Source: CF-46 sp963760735 (GTDB lineage: Bacteria; Chloroflexota; Limnocylindria; Limnocylindrales; CSP1-4). From it: DNA of 64,000 bases. Both the position numbers and the translations under genes were made by a program. Positions 52,173-60,841 of the stretch are shown here, piece by piece. The first letter of the stretch is position 1; every line of letters begins with the position of its first letter. Location: the NCBI GenBank assembly GCA_963760735.1, contig CAVXEB010000004.1, forward strand, positions 868,001 to 932,000, in the 5' to 3' direction. The notes under the pieces are model-generated. The model made no database searches and had not been told where the DNA came from. It worked only from the letters and a program-made list of their open reading frames with translations.

Positions 52173-53234
52173 ATGGAGTTCCAGTGGCTGGGCCTGCTCG
52201 CGGCGGTCGCGATCATCCCGATCCTCGTCGCGATCTACGTCTGGAGCCAGCGCCGGCGACGGCGGAGCGGCGCCCGTTACTCCAGCCTGGCGCTCGTCCG
52301 GGACGCGATGCCCGGCTCCGCCAGGCTCCGTCGTCACCTGCCCTTCGGGCTGCTGGCGGCGGCGATCGGTGCGCTCGTCCTCGCCCTCGGCCGGCCGGCG
52401 GTCGTCCTCAGCGTCCCGACGAACCAGACGACGATCATCCTCGTGATGGACGTGTCGGGCAGCATGTGCTCGACCGACATCCAGCCGACCCGCCTCGAGG
52501 CCGCCGAGGACGCAGCCGTCGACTTTGTCACCGGGCAGAAGGCCGAGACCCAGATCGGGATCGTCGCCTTCAGCGGCTTCGCCGCGGTGATCCAGCCGCC
52601 GACGACCGACCAGAACGCGCTCGTCGGGGCGATCCGGAGCCTCACGACCGGCCGCCGGACGGCGGTCGGCAGCGGGATCCTGGCGGCGATCGACGCGATC
52701 GCCGAGGTCGATCCGAACATCGCACGGAGCGTCCAGCCCGGCCGGCCAGGCTCGGCGCCGCCGCCGGTTCCCGCAGGCACGTACGCACCGGACATCATCG
52801 TCCTGCTGACCGACGGAGCGAGCAACGCCGGGCCGGATCCGGTCGACGCGGCCCAGCAGGCGATCGACCGCGGCCTGCGTGTGTACACGATCGGCTTCGG
52901 GTCCGCCGACGGCGGCGACCTCGACCCCGTCTGCCGTCGCCAGTTCCTCGGCAACGAGCCCGGTGGCGCCGGCTTCGGCGGTGGCGGGTTCGGCGGTGGC
53001 GGGTTCCCGCGCGGTATCGACGAGGACACCCTCCGCCAGGTCGCGACCCTGACGGGCGGCGTCTACTTCCCCGCCGACAGCGCCGCCCAGCTCGTCCAGG
53101 TCTTCGCCGGCCTGCCGACCACGCTGATCACGAAGCACGAGGTCGTCGAGATCAGCTTCGGGTTCGTCGGCATCGGCGCGGTGCTCGTGGGGATCTCTCT
53201 CCTCCTCGGACGGGCGTGGCGACCGCTGCCCTGA
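52173..53234 (+). CDS. VWA-domain membrane protein (second in cluster)
   Basis: 353 aa with the same layout: helices at about 5-24 and 55-75, MIDAS DVSGSMCSTD near residue 92, TDGASNAG and a C-terminal helix. A Gly/Phe-rich insert (FGGGGFGGGGF) is found near residue 270. It lies 9 bases after the preceding VWA gene and likely arose from it by duplication. Together they resemble BatA/BatB of aerotolerance-type operons. Confidence 0.93.
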   Translation: MEFQWLGLLAAVAIIPILVAIYVWSQRRRRRSGARYSSLALVRDAMPGSARLRRHLPFGLLAAAIGALVLALGRPAVVLSVPTNQTTIILVMDVSGSMCSTDIQPTRLEAAEDAAVDFVTGQKAETQIGIVAFSGFAAVIQPPTTDQNALVGAIRSLTTGRRTAVGSGILAAIDAIAEVDPNIARSVQPGRPGSAPPPVPAGTYAPDIIVLLTDGASNAGPDPVDAAQQAIDRGLRVYTIGFGSADGGDLDPVCRRQFLGNEPGGAGFGGGGFGGGGFPRGIDEDTLRQVATLTGGVYFPADSAAQLVQVFAGLPTTLITKHEVVEISFGFVGIGAVLVGISLLLGRAWRPLP

Positions 53235-53254
53235 GGTCCCGTTCGCGCAATCTC

Positions 53255-53268
53255 GTTGCATCTGCAAC
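53255..53268. promoter_or_regulatory. Palindrome upstream of LUD gene
   Basis: GTTGCA-TC-TGCAAC is a perfect 6-bp inverted repeat with 2-bp centre, 80 bases before the LUD-domain gene and 20 bases after the VWA stop. A regulator binding site is possible; no regulator is adjacent. Confidence 0.4.
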
Positions 53269-53347
53269 AATCCCGCCCGGAGACGGCCGCGAACGGGCGC
53301 CAGGTCGGCGTCGCTCGCGATCCCGGACGAGGACACCAGACACTTCC

Positions 53348-53998
53348 ATGGCCATCGCGCCCATCACGAAACCACATGCGGTCGACGAGGCCGCCCACCC
53401 CGTCGCGGCCAGCGAGGCCGCCATCCGTCGGGTCGCCGAGGCGCTCCGGGCGAACAACATCGAGGTCGTCGTCGTCGACACCGGCGACGAGGCGCGAGCC
53501 GAGGTCCTCGAGCGGGTCGAGCCCGGCGCCGAGGTCTATAGCGCGAAGAGCCTGACCCTCGAGGAGACCGGCGTCTTCGCCGCGCTCCACGAGCCGGGTC
53601 GATACGACGCGATCCGCCCGAAGCTCCAGTCGATGGACCGCGCGACGCACGGTCGCGAGATGCGCAAGCTCGGAGCATCCCCGGACACGATCGTCGGCAG
53701 CGTCAACGCGGTGACCGCCGACGGGGTGCTCGTCGCGGCCAGCGCCACGGGCAACCAGCTCGGTGCCTATGTCGCGGGCGCGGGCCGGGTGATCCTCGTC
53801 GTCGGGAGCCAGAAGATCGTCCCGGACATCGACGCGGCGCTGCGCCGGATCCGCGAGACGGTCTTCCCCTACGAGGACGCCCGGGTCCGGGCGACGCTCG
53901 GCGTCGGGACCAAGCTCGAGAAGGTGCTCCTGCTGTTCGGCGAGTGGATGGCCGGCCGGACGACCGTCATCCTCGTCCGGGAGCCTGTCGGGGTCTGA
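53348..53998 (+). CDS. LUD-domain protein (LutC/YkgG-like)
   Basis: 216 aa from ATG 53348. The LUD fold is recognisable: VEPGAEVYSAKSLTLEETGV, VGSVNAVTADGVLVAASATGNQLGAYVAGAGRVILVVGSQKIVPD. In lactate-utilisation operons this family pairs with LutA and LutB; neither is here, so this is a stand-alone member and its role is uncertain. Confidence 0.85.
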   Translation: MAIAPITKPHAVDEAAHPVAASEAAIRRVAEALRANNIEVVVVDTGDEARAEVLERVEPGAEVYSAKSLTLEETGVFAALHEPGRYDAIRPKLQSMDRATHGREMRKLGASPDTIVGSVNAVTADGVLVAASATGNQLGAYVAGAGRVILVVGSQKIVPDIDAALRRIRETVFPYEDARVRATLGVGTKLEKVLLLFGEWMAGRTTVILVREPVGV

Positions 53999-54043
53999 GC
54001 CCGGGTCGCCACCGACGCCGCCGGGGCGGCGGGCAGTGGCGCG

Positions 54044-54502
54044 TCAGCTTGCGTGATGGACGAGGGCGTGGCCCTGGCCGCGCCCGATCAGCCAGCGATT
54101 GACGGGCCAGGCGACGACACCGGCGATCGCGAGCGACAGGACGAGGCTGCCCCAGAACAGCCCGTCGGCCAGCCCGGCCGCCATCGCGCCGGGGATCAGG
54201 AGAACCGTCGCGGTGTCGACGATCTCCATCGTCGTGATCGAAACGGTGTCGGAGGCGAACGCCAGGCGCCCGGCGCGACGGGGCGGCACGCCGGCGGCGA
54301 GCAGCGGCCGAATCGTCAGGGCGTAGCCGAAGATGAACGCGAGCACGATCGAGAGGACGATCGATGGCAGGTCGTGCCAGGCGAGCGCGGTCGCGATCAC
54401 CAGGCCGAGGATCTCGCCGATGGAGCAGCCGGTCAGGCAGTGGATCGTCGCCTGCGTGGCGAGCTGGTTGATCGATGGCGTCGAGGCGGCGTGATGCTCC
54501 AT
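54044..54502 (-). CDS. DUF4396 membrane protein
   Basis: 152 aa. The motif ATIHCLTGCSIGEILGLVIATAL (about 18-40, two Cys and one His) is typical of DUF4396 and could bind metal. Four hydrophobic segments fill the rest, and the C-terminal HALVHHAS adds further His. ATG 54502. The family function is unknown; a metal-transport or copper-related role is only a guess. It follows the SRPBCC gene by 9 bases on the same strand. Confidence 0.85.
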   Translation of the reverse strand: MEHHAASTPSINQLATQATIHCLTGCSIGEILGLVIATALAWHDLPSIVLSIVLAFIFGYALTIRPLLAAGVPPRRAGRLAFASDTVSITTMEIVDTATVLLIPGAMAAGLADGLFWGSLVLSLAIAGVVAWPVNRWLIGRGQGHALVHHAS

Positions 54503-54511
54503 GTCCCGACG

Positions 54512-54967
54512 TCAGCGCGACCCGTCGCCGGCGGCGGCCTCGAGGCGCGCCTTGAGCGTTGCGAGGTCGCGGTGGGCCTGCGCGATCATCCGCGGAACCG
54601 CGAGGCGGGTGAGGATCGCGCCGATCGGGCCCGTGAACCCGCCGTCGGCCCCACCCGTCGCGATGCAGCCGGCACCGTCCGGCTCGACGCGAACCCAGGA
54701 GCGAACGGACGCCGGTCCCTGGACGGTCCGCCAGGTCGCTCGCAGCGGTGGATCCCACTCGATCACCTCCGCGCTGACGGTCCAGTCGCGCCCGAGCAGG
54801 TGTTGGGTCTGCGAGCCGCGGCGCCCGACCCGCATCGGCCCGTCGTCGTCCCACGCCATCCGGACGACGTTCTTGCGCCACGCCGGGTTGTTGACCGGGT
54901 CGCCCACGAATGCGAACACCTCTGCGGGCGGTCGGTCGATGTGGATGCTCGCCTCCGCGGTAGCCAT
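54512..54967 (-). CDS. SRPBCC-family protein
   Basis: 151 aa. ATEASIHIDRPPAEVFAFVGDP is the standard START/Bet v1-like opening, with WDPPLRATW and a C-terminal long helix (AQAHRDLATLKARLEA). ATG 54967 has GAGGAGG 6 bases upstream. It binds a small hydrophobic ligand by family expectation. It sits 10 bases after the phosphoglucomutase stop. Confidence 0.88.
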   Translation of the reverse strand: MATAEASIHIDRPPAEVFAFVGDPVNNPAWRKNVVRMAWDDDGPMRVGRRGSQTQHLLGRDWTVSAEVIEWDPPLRATWRTVQGPASVRSWVRVEPDGAGCIATGGADGGFTGPIGAILTRLAVPRMIAQAHRDLATLKARLEAAAGDGSR

Positions 54968-54977
54968 CGCAGCCTCC

Positions 54978-56660
54978 TCAGCCGGCGACGCTCGCCACGA
55001 GCGCCTGCGCCTCCTCGATGAGCCGCTCGAGATGGTCCTCGCCGCGCCAGCTCTCGGCGTAGACCTTGGCGACGTTCTCGGTTCCGGACGGACGTGCGGC
55101 GAACCAGCCATTCGCCGTCACGACCTTCAGCCCGCCGATCGGGGCGTCGTTGCCCGGCGCGCGGGTCAGGATCGCGGTGATCGGGTCGCCGGCGAGGCTC
55201 GTCGCGGTGACGTCCGCGGGCGACAGCTTCGCGAGCGCGGCCTTCTCCTCGGGGGTAGCGGGTGCGTCGACCCGACGGTAGGCCGGTGTCCCGAAGCGCC
55301 CGGTGAGCTCGGCGTAGGCCACGCCCGGGTCGCGCCCGGTCCGCGCCGTCAGCTCGCACGCGAGCAGGTCCGGGATGATCCCGTCCTTGTCGGTCGTCCA
55401 GACGGAGCCGTCGCGGCGCAGGAACGACGCGCCGGCGCTCTCCTCGCCGCCGAACCCGATCGAGCCGTCGATCAGCCCGCCGACGAACCATTTGAACCCG
55501 ACGGGCACCTCGACCAGCCGGCGCCCGACGTCGCCGACGACCCGGTCGATCATCGACGATGAGACGAGTGTCTTGCCGACCCCGATCCCGCTCGGCCAGG
55601 ACCGCGCGCCGCCGAACAGGTAGGCGATCGCCACCGAGAGGAAGTGGTTCGGGTTCAGCAGGCCCGCCCCCGGGGTCACGACGCCATGACGGTCCGCGTC
55701 GGCGTCGTTGCCGAGCGCGATGTCAAAGCGGTCGCGGAGCGCGATCAGCCCGGCCATCGCCGACGGTGACGAGGGGTCCATCCGGATCTTCCCGTCCCAG
55801 TCGTAGGTCATGAAGCCGAACGTGGGGTCGATCCGGTCGTTCACGATCGTCACGTCGAGGCCGTGCCGCTCGGCGATCGCCGCCCAGTAGGCGACGGACG
55901 CGCCGCCCATCGGGTCCACGCCGATCCGGAGACCCGACGCCCGGATCGCCTCGAGGTCGATCACCGCCGGCAGGTCGTCGACGTAACCGCCGAGGAAGTC
56001 GTGCGGGCGGACGCCGCGACGGATCGCCTCGGTCGTCGCCCGCGGAATGTCCGCCACGCCCGCGCGGGCCGGCGCCGCGAGCAGCCGGTTCGCCTCGTCC
56101 TGGACCCAGCCGGTGACGTCGGTATCGGCCGGGCCGCCGTTGGGCGGGTTGTACTTGAAGCCGCCGTCGTCCGGCGGGTTGTGCGACGGCGTCACGACGA
56201 TCCCGTCGGCCAGGCCGTGGCCGGCGCTCGCCGGTGCGTCCGACGTCGGGATCGCGCGTCCACGGTTCGCGACGAGGATCGCGTGGGACACGGCCGGCGT
56301 CGGCGTGACCCCGGTCGGGTCCGACGCGACGCGGACGTCGACGCCGTGGGCGACGAGCACCTCGATCGCGGTCGCCGTGGCGGGCTCGCTCAGGGCGTGG
56401 GTGTCGCGACCGAGGAAGAGCGGGCCGTCGTATCCGTGCGCTTCGCGGAAGCGGCAGATCGCCTCGGTGATCGCGAGGATGTGGGCCTCGTTGAACGCGC
56501 CGCGGAACGACGAGCCGCGATGGCCCGAGGTCCCGAACGCGACGCGCTGCATGGGATCCGACGGATCGGGGACTCGGTCGAAGTAGGCGCGGATCAGCGC
56601 ATCGATGTCGACGAGGGTGCTCGGGTCGGCCGGCCGACCGGCGAGGGGGCTGTTCGGCAC
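54978..56660 (-). CDS. pgm: Phosphoglucomutase
   Basis: 560 aa, alpha-D-phosphohexomutase family, close to E. coli Pgm in length. The phosphoserine loop TPSHNPP, the metal loop GNDADADRHG, the sugar loop GEESAG and the phosphate loop RPSGTE are all intact. It interconverts glucose-1- and glucose-6-phosphate. GTG 56660. It may head an operon with SRPBCC and DUF4396 genes. Confidence 0.96.
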   Translation of the reverse strand: MPNSPLAGRPADPSTLVDIDALIRAYFDRVPDPSDPMQRVAFGTSGHRGSSFRGAFNEAHILAITEAICRFREAHGYDGPLFLGRDTHALSEPATATAIEVLVAHGVDVRVASDPTGVTPTPAVSHAILVANRGRAIPTSDAPASAGHGLADGIVVTPSHNPPDDGGFKYNPPNGGPADTDVTGWVQDEANRLLAAPARAGVADIPRATTEAIRRGVRPHDFLGGYVDDLPAVIDLEAIRASGLRIGVDPMGGASVAYWAAIAERHGLDVTIVNDRIDPTFGFMTYDWDGKIRMDPSSPSAMAGLIALRDRFDIALGNDADADRHGVVTPGAGLLNPNHFLSVAIAYLFGGARSWPSGIGVGKTLVSSSMIDRVVGDVGRRLVEVPVGFKWFVGGLIDGSIGFGGEESAGASFLRRDGSVWTTDKDGIIPDLLACELTARTGRDPGVAYAELTGRFGTPAYRRVDAPATPEEKAALAKLSPADVTATSLAGDPITAILTRAPGNDAPIGGLKVVTANGWFAARPSGTENVAKVYAESWRGEDHLERLIEEAQALVASVAG

Positions 56661-56856
56661 GCCGCGAGCGTACCGCGATCAGCGGGGCCGCGATCGCGAC
56701 GGCCCCGCGCCCGAGGTCGGCGAGGAACAGGTGGCGGGTGAGCAGGGGCGCCGTCATCACGCCCGATGGGATGACCGGCCGATCTTCGACGGTTCCGGGA
56801 CGACCGTCATTCGTCGCGGTCGGGTCGTCGACGGCCGCCGGTGGAACCGAGGGCTG

Positions 56857-57348
56857 ATGGGTTCGATCCTGACCCGCATGACAGCCCTTCCGATCCGAGC
56901 CCCCGAACCCGCCGATCTCATCCGCGAGCCGTCGCTCCGCCGCCTGCTCGGTGCCGCGATCGTCGGCGCCCTCGGCGCGATCGTGCTCAGCATCGCCTTC
57001 GCCCACAACGTGGTCGGATCGATGTCGAACCTGCCGGGCTCCGTGGCCGCGGACGCCAGGTCGCTGACGGCCAACGTCCCATGGATCGCGGCCATCGGCC
57101 TCGCCCACCTCGTCGTCGCGGTTGCCCTCGCGGCCGGTCGCGAGGTCGTCCGAATGGCCGCCGCCATCCTGACCGGGCTGGTCGCCGTCGCTGCCGCCGG
57201 GGCGGCCGCGTTGACGGCCGCCGGCATCGATCCGTTCGGCCGGTCTGGTGCCGGCCACGCGTCGGCAACCGGTGTCGGGATCCTGGCCCTCGCCGCGATC
57301 CTCTATGGGGCCGCTGCGCTCCTGGCGGGCGGCAGGTCGGAGGCCTGA
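56857..57348 (+). CDS. Four-helix membrane protein, unknown
   Basis: 163 aa from ATG 56857, which has GAGGG 4 bases upstream; ATG 56878 is an alternative. Four hydrophobic segments (about 33-53, 77-98, 102-122, 137-157) and a soluble loop with NVVGSMSNLPGSVA. The 5' part lies close to the divergent pgm gene. The family is not recognised. Confidence 0.65.
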   Translation: MGSILTRMTALPIRAPEPADLIREPSLRRLLGAAIVGALGAIVLSIAFAHNVVGSMSNLPGSVAADARSLTANVPWIAAIGLAHLVVAVALAAGREVVRMAAAILTGLVAVAAAGAAALTAAGIDPFGRSGAGHASATGVGILALAAILYGAAALLAGGRSEA

Positions 57349-57408
57349 ACGGGGACTGTTCGCCCGCTTCCGCGGCCGCTCGACGATGATCCGGGCGGAG
57401 GTGCCTCG

Positions 57409-57813
57409 ATGCCCGTCTTCCCCGCCGACGCCACTGACCTGACGCGACTCCTCGTCGTCGCCGACCTCGAGCGGTCCGTGGCCTGGTACCGCGACGTGCT
57501 CGGCGCGGAACTCGTCAACGAGTACGGCGGGACGTCCGCCGTGATCCGGTTCGTCGGGTCGTGGCTCCTGCTCGTCACGGGTGGCGGGCCGACCGCCGAC
57601 AAGCCGCAGGTGACGATGGCGCCGCCCGCCGATCCGGACGCGGCAAGCGCCGAGCTGATCGTGGCCGTGCCGGACTGCCGGGCGGCCCACGCGGAGCTGG
57701 TCGCGCGCGGCGCCACGTTCCTCGCCGAGCCGGTCGAGTACGCGTGGGAGATCCGGGCCTTCTTCCGCGATCCGGACGGCCACCTGTTCGAGATCACGGA
57801 GCGCCGCCGCTGA
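57409..57813 (+). CDS. VOC/glyoxalase-family protein
   Basis: 134 aa. TRLLVVADLERSVAWYRDVLGAELV and the C-terminal IRAFFRDPDGHLFEITERR are the VOC halves. The first metal His is replaced by Leu (TRLLVV), while His and Glu in GHLFEI remain, so the metal site may be incomplete. ATG 57409 lies 60 bases after the membrane-protein stop. A 13-bp tandem duplication covers its stop codon (57807-57832). Confidence 0.85.
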   Translation: MPVFPADATDLTRLLVVADLERSVAWYRDVLGAELVNEYGGTSAVIRFVGSWLLLVTGGGPTADKPQVTMAPPADPDAASAELIVAVPDCRAAHAELVARGATFLAEPVEYAWEIRAFFRDPDGHLFEITERRR

Positions 57814-57832
57814 GACCTGCCGCTGAGACCTG
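57807..57832. repeat. 13-bp tandem duplication over a stop codon
   Basis: CCGCTGAGACCTG occurs twice head to tail (57807-57819, 57820-57832). The first copy contains the TGA of the VOC gene. It is probably a recent replication slip and does not alter the protein. Confidence 0.8.
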
Positions 57833-58194
57833 TCGAATCGTCGTCGGGTGTCGATCCCCTGCCGGGATGTCCGCAATTGCCGTCAGATCGTCGCCGGTGG
57901 TCGACGAGGCAGGCTCCAGCCGGCCATCGGGGCATCCGGACTGACGGTCTCCTGCGTGACGACGAGCCCAGTGGCGCTCCGGTCCCTTGCCTCGGCCGCC
58001 CCGTCGTCCCCTGGCGACGAACTGGCGGCGAATTGGGCCCGCGGAGCCGAGCGTCGTCGCCCGACGACGCATTGACGTGACCGCCACGTCGACGGGGGAG
58101 GCGGGCGAGCTTCACGTGCCCGAGGTCGGGGATGATCGGCTGCTCATGAAGAAGCCGGCGGCCCCCGAGGCGGGCCGCCGGCGATCCGCGACGT
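57814..58194. other. Intergenic region between convergent genes
   Basis: 381 bases between the VOC gene and the small Ser/Gly-rich protein. It holds the second copy of the 13-bp duplication and, at its right end, the terminator hairpin listed separately. No gene was supported in between. Confidence 0.4.
58154..58182 (-). terminator. Terminator hairpin of the small secreted protein gene
   Basis: An 11-bp perfect stem (58154-58164, 58172-58182) with a 7-nt loop lies 12 bases after the stop on the minus strand. It is followed by CTTCTTCAT, moderately U-rich in RNA, so it is a good intrinsic-terminator candidate. Confidence 0.7.
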
Positions 58195-58593
58195 CTACAG
58201 GTCGGACGTCGAGGGGCTGGTGGTCGGGTCGGTCGACGGCGTCGTCGAGCCGCCCGAGCCGCTGCTGCCGGATCCCGAGCCGCCCATGTTCGGGCAGTCG
58301 TGACCGGCCTTCGGGCCCTGGGGACGCGTGGTCGCGCCCGGCGCCGCCGTACCGCCGGATCCGCTGGATCCGCCGGTGGCCGGCTGGCTCACGCTCGGTG
58401 CCGGGGAGGTCGATGGATCGGCGGCGAACGCCACCGCGGCCCCGCCGACCACCAGGAGGCCGGCCGCAAGGACGGCCGTCGCGACGTTGCGACGCATGCC
58501 GCTGAACGTGGAGGTGGCTGCCCGGGGCGCCGGCGGGGCCGGCGTCACGGGCTCGAATGCCGGCTGGTCGGCCGGCTGGTCGTACCAGGTCAT
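58195..58593 (-). CDS. Small anchored Ser/Gly/Pro-rich protein
   Basis: 132 aa. A proline-rich cytoplasmic start (MTWYDQPADQPAF) precedes one membrane helix (about 37-58, ending AFAAD) and a low-complexity Ser/Gly/Pro/Thr tail with a single Cys in GHDCPNMGG. Family not recognised. ATG 58593. Confidence 0.65.
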   Translation of the reverse strand: MTWYDQPADQPAFEPVTPAPPAPRAATSTFSGMRRNVATAVLAAGLLVVGGAAVAFAADPSTSPAPSVSQPATGGSSGSGGTAAPGATTRPQGPKAGHDCPNMGGSGSGSSGSGGSTTPSTDPTTSPSTSDL

Positions 58594-58835
58594 CGTGGAC
58601 TCCTTCGTGGGGATTTCCTCGATCGAGTCGTCATCGCGCCTTCATCGGCACCTCCGCGGGGGGATGGGATGGCCGCGACCGGTTGGGCCGCGGTGCCTTC
58701 GTGGGCTCTCCCCGACGGTCGGATGCCCCGACTGGGCGATCCGCCGTCGCCGCCCCCACGGCGACCTGGTGATGGGTGTTGCCGCGCGGCGGGCAGAGGG
58801 CACCGGGGTGCCTCCCGCCCGCGCGTCGGCGGCGC

Positions 58836-59897
58836 TCACGGGAACCGGTTGAACCAATGAGCCGCGAGGCCCGCGCCGGCGACGACGAGCAGGAGCCCGG
58901 CCGCCGCGAACCACTGGGTGACCTCCTGCTCCTCGGACGTGTAGCCGATCTTCGAGCCCAGGCTCTTGTAGATCGCGTCGAGGTCGGCGGCGGTCGGTGC
59001 CTGGAACGACTTGCCGCCGGTCGTCTCGGCGATCGCGGCGAGCGTGTCGGTGTCGGGCGGAACGTTGAGGGTGTGGAGCTGGCCCTGGTCGTCCGGGACC
59101 GTGACGACGCCGTCGGCGGTGCCGAGCGCGATCGTGTAGATCGGGACGTTCAGGGCGGCGGCCTGCTCGGCCGCCGGGATCGGCTCCATCTCGCCGGTCG
59201 AGTTCGCCCCGTCCGACAGGAGGATCGTCGCGACGATCGGCTTCTCGTCGCCGGGTGAGGCCGAGCCCGACGGCGCCGGGTTCGCGGACGATCCTGCCGA
59301 CGGATCGGCCGAGGCGCCCGGCGCGGCCGCCGACGGCGCGGGCGCCGCGGCGGAGGTCGGATCGAGGCCGGCGGCCTCGAGCGACGTCGTGATCGCGTCT
59401 CCGAGGGCGGTCCCACCGCGGGCCCGGAGGTCGTCGATGGACGCGTGGACCTGCGCGCGATCGGTGGTCGGGGAGACAAGCGTCCGGGGCGTCGTCGAGA
59501 ACGCGACGAGCCCGACCTTGAAGCCCTTCGGCAGCCGGTCGACGAATTCGGAGGCGGCCTTCTGGGCGGCCGCGAGCCGGCTCGGCGAGACGTCCGTGGC
59601 CATCATCGAGCCGGAGACGTCGAGGGTGAGGATGATCGTGGCCTCCTCGCGGGGAACCGCGACCACCATCGACGGGCGGGCGAGGGCGAAGACGAGCGCG
59701 GCCATGGCGCCGAGATACAGGACCGGCGGCACGTGGCGCCGCCAGGCCGGCGTCCTCGGGACGAGGTTGCCGAGCAGGTCGACGTTCGTGAACCGGACGA
59801 CGTAGCGGCTGCGGCGCCGCTGGACGAGGCGGTAGACGATCAGCGCGACCGGCACGAGCAGCAGGCCGAGCAGGAGGATGGGATCGGTGAAGGTCAT
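58836..59897 (-). CDS. VWA-domain membrane protein (second locus)
   Basis: 353 aa. Helices at about 6-22 and 55-75, MIDAS DVSGSMMATD near residue 92, an Ala/Ser/Pro-rich insert (about 180-220) inside the VWA domain and a C-terminal helix (about 325-345). ATG 59897 overlaps the DUF58 stop by 4 bp. It is the counterpart of the VWA proteins at 51.1-53.2 kb; only one VWA gene is present in this copy of the cluster. Confidence 0.92.
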   Translation of the reverse strand: MTFTDPILLLGLLLVPVALIVYRLVQRRRSRYVVRFTNVDLLGNLVPRTPAWRRHVPPVLYLGAMAALVFALARPSMVVAVPREEATIILTLDVSGSMMATDVSPSRLAAAQKAASEFVDRLPKGFKVGLVAFSTTPRTLVSPTTDRAQVHASIDDLRARGGTALGDAITTSLEAAGLDPTSAAAPAPSAAAPGASADPSAGSSANPAPSGSASPGDEKPIVATILLSDGANSTGEMEPIPAAEQAAALNVPIYTIALGTADGVVTVPDDQGQLHTLNVPPDTDTLAAIAETTGGKSFQAPTAADLDAIYKSLGSKIGYTSEEQEVTQWFAAAGLLLVVAGAGLAAHWFNRFP

Positions 59898-60841
59898 GAC
59901 CGGATTCCTCGGAGGCGGAGCTCTCCGGCCAGGGTCCGGAGCCAGTCGCCGGCGGTGGACAGGACGATGTGGTCGACACCGAGCCGGCGGAGGTCGGTGG
60001 CCACGGATGCCCGCTCGGCGCTCGCGGCGGCAACGAACCGCTCGCGGAGCCGGGACGACGAGGTGTCGACGCGGACCTCGCGGCCGGTCTCCGCGTCGAC
60101 GAGCGTCAGCTCGCCCACGTCGGGGAGGTCGGCCTCGCGGGGGTCGTCGATCTCGATCGCGATCACGTGATGACGGGCGGCCAGGGCCGCCAGCGGTCCG
60201 CGCCAGTCGCGCGGACCCCGGAAGTCCGAGACGATGATCACGAGGCCGCCGCGGGGCGCGGCCGCGTTCGCGATCCGGAGGGCGTCGGCCGGCGACGTGG
60301 CGCCGGTCCCCTCCTCGATCGTCTCGACGCGAGAGGCGAGGAGCAGCCCGAGCAGGCCGCTCCGGCCGGCGGCCGGCGGCAGCCGGCGGTCCTGCGACCC
60401 GCCGAACGTGACGATCCCGAGGCGGTTGCCGCGCTGGGTGGTCAGGTGGCCGATCGCAACCGCGACGCCCTCGGCGACGTCCGCCTTGCGACGGTCGGCC
60501 GTGCCGAACGTCATCGACGGCGAGACGTCGAGGAGCAGCCATGCGGTGAGCGCCCGCTCCGGGACATGGACGCGGACGTGGGGGATCGTCGTGCGGGCGG
60601 TGACGTTCCAGTCGATCCGGCGGACGTCGTCACCCGGCTCGTAGGGCCGGATCTGGGCCAGCTCCGTGCCGCCTCCGAGGTCGTGCGCCCGGTACTCCCC
60701 GGGGATCAGGCCATGGATCCGCCGTCCGACCGTCAGGTCGAGGGCGCGGAGGAGCGCCTCCGGCGTGGGCCCGGGCCCGGGACGCTCCCGGGTCCGGCCG
60801 CGCCGGAGGTCGGCAGCGGCGCCGGCAAGGCCGACGGTCAT
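59894..60841 (-). CDS. DUF58 protein (second copy)
   Basis: 315 aa with QIRPYEPGDDVRRIDWNVTARTT, the DUF58 signature, and a VWA-like segment LTAWLLLDVSPSMTFG. ATG 60841 overlaps the MoxR stop by 4 bp. The paralogue at 50233-51138 shares the same order relative to MoxR and VWA genes. Confidence 0.93.
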   Translation of the reverse strand: MTVGLAGAAADLRRGRTRERPGPGPTPEALLRALDLTVGRRIHGLIPGEYRAHDLGGGTELAQIRPYEPGDDVRRIDWNVTARTTIPHVRVHVPERALTAWLLLDVSPSMTFGTADRRKADVAEGVAVAIGHLTTQRGNRLGIVTFGGSQDRRLPPAAGRSGLLGLLLASRVETIEEGTGATSPADALRIANAAAPRGGLVIIVSDFRGPRDWRGPLAALAARHHVIAIEIDDPREADLPDVGELTLVDAETGREVRVDTSSSRLRERFVAAASAERASVATDLRRLGVDHIVLSTAGDWLRTLAGELRLRGIRS

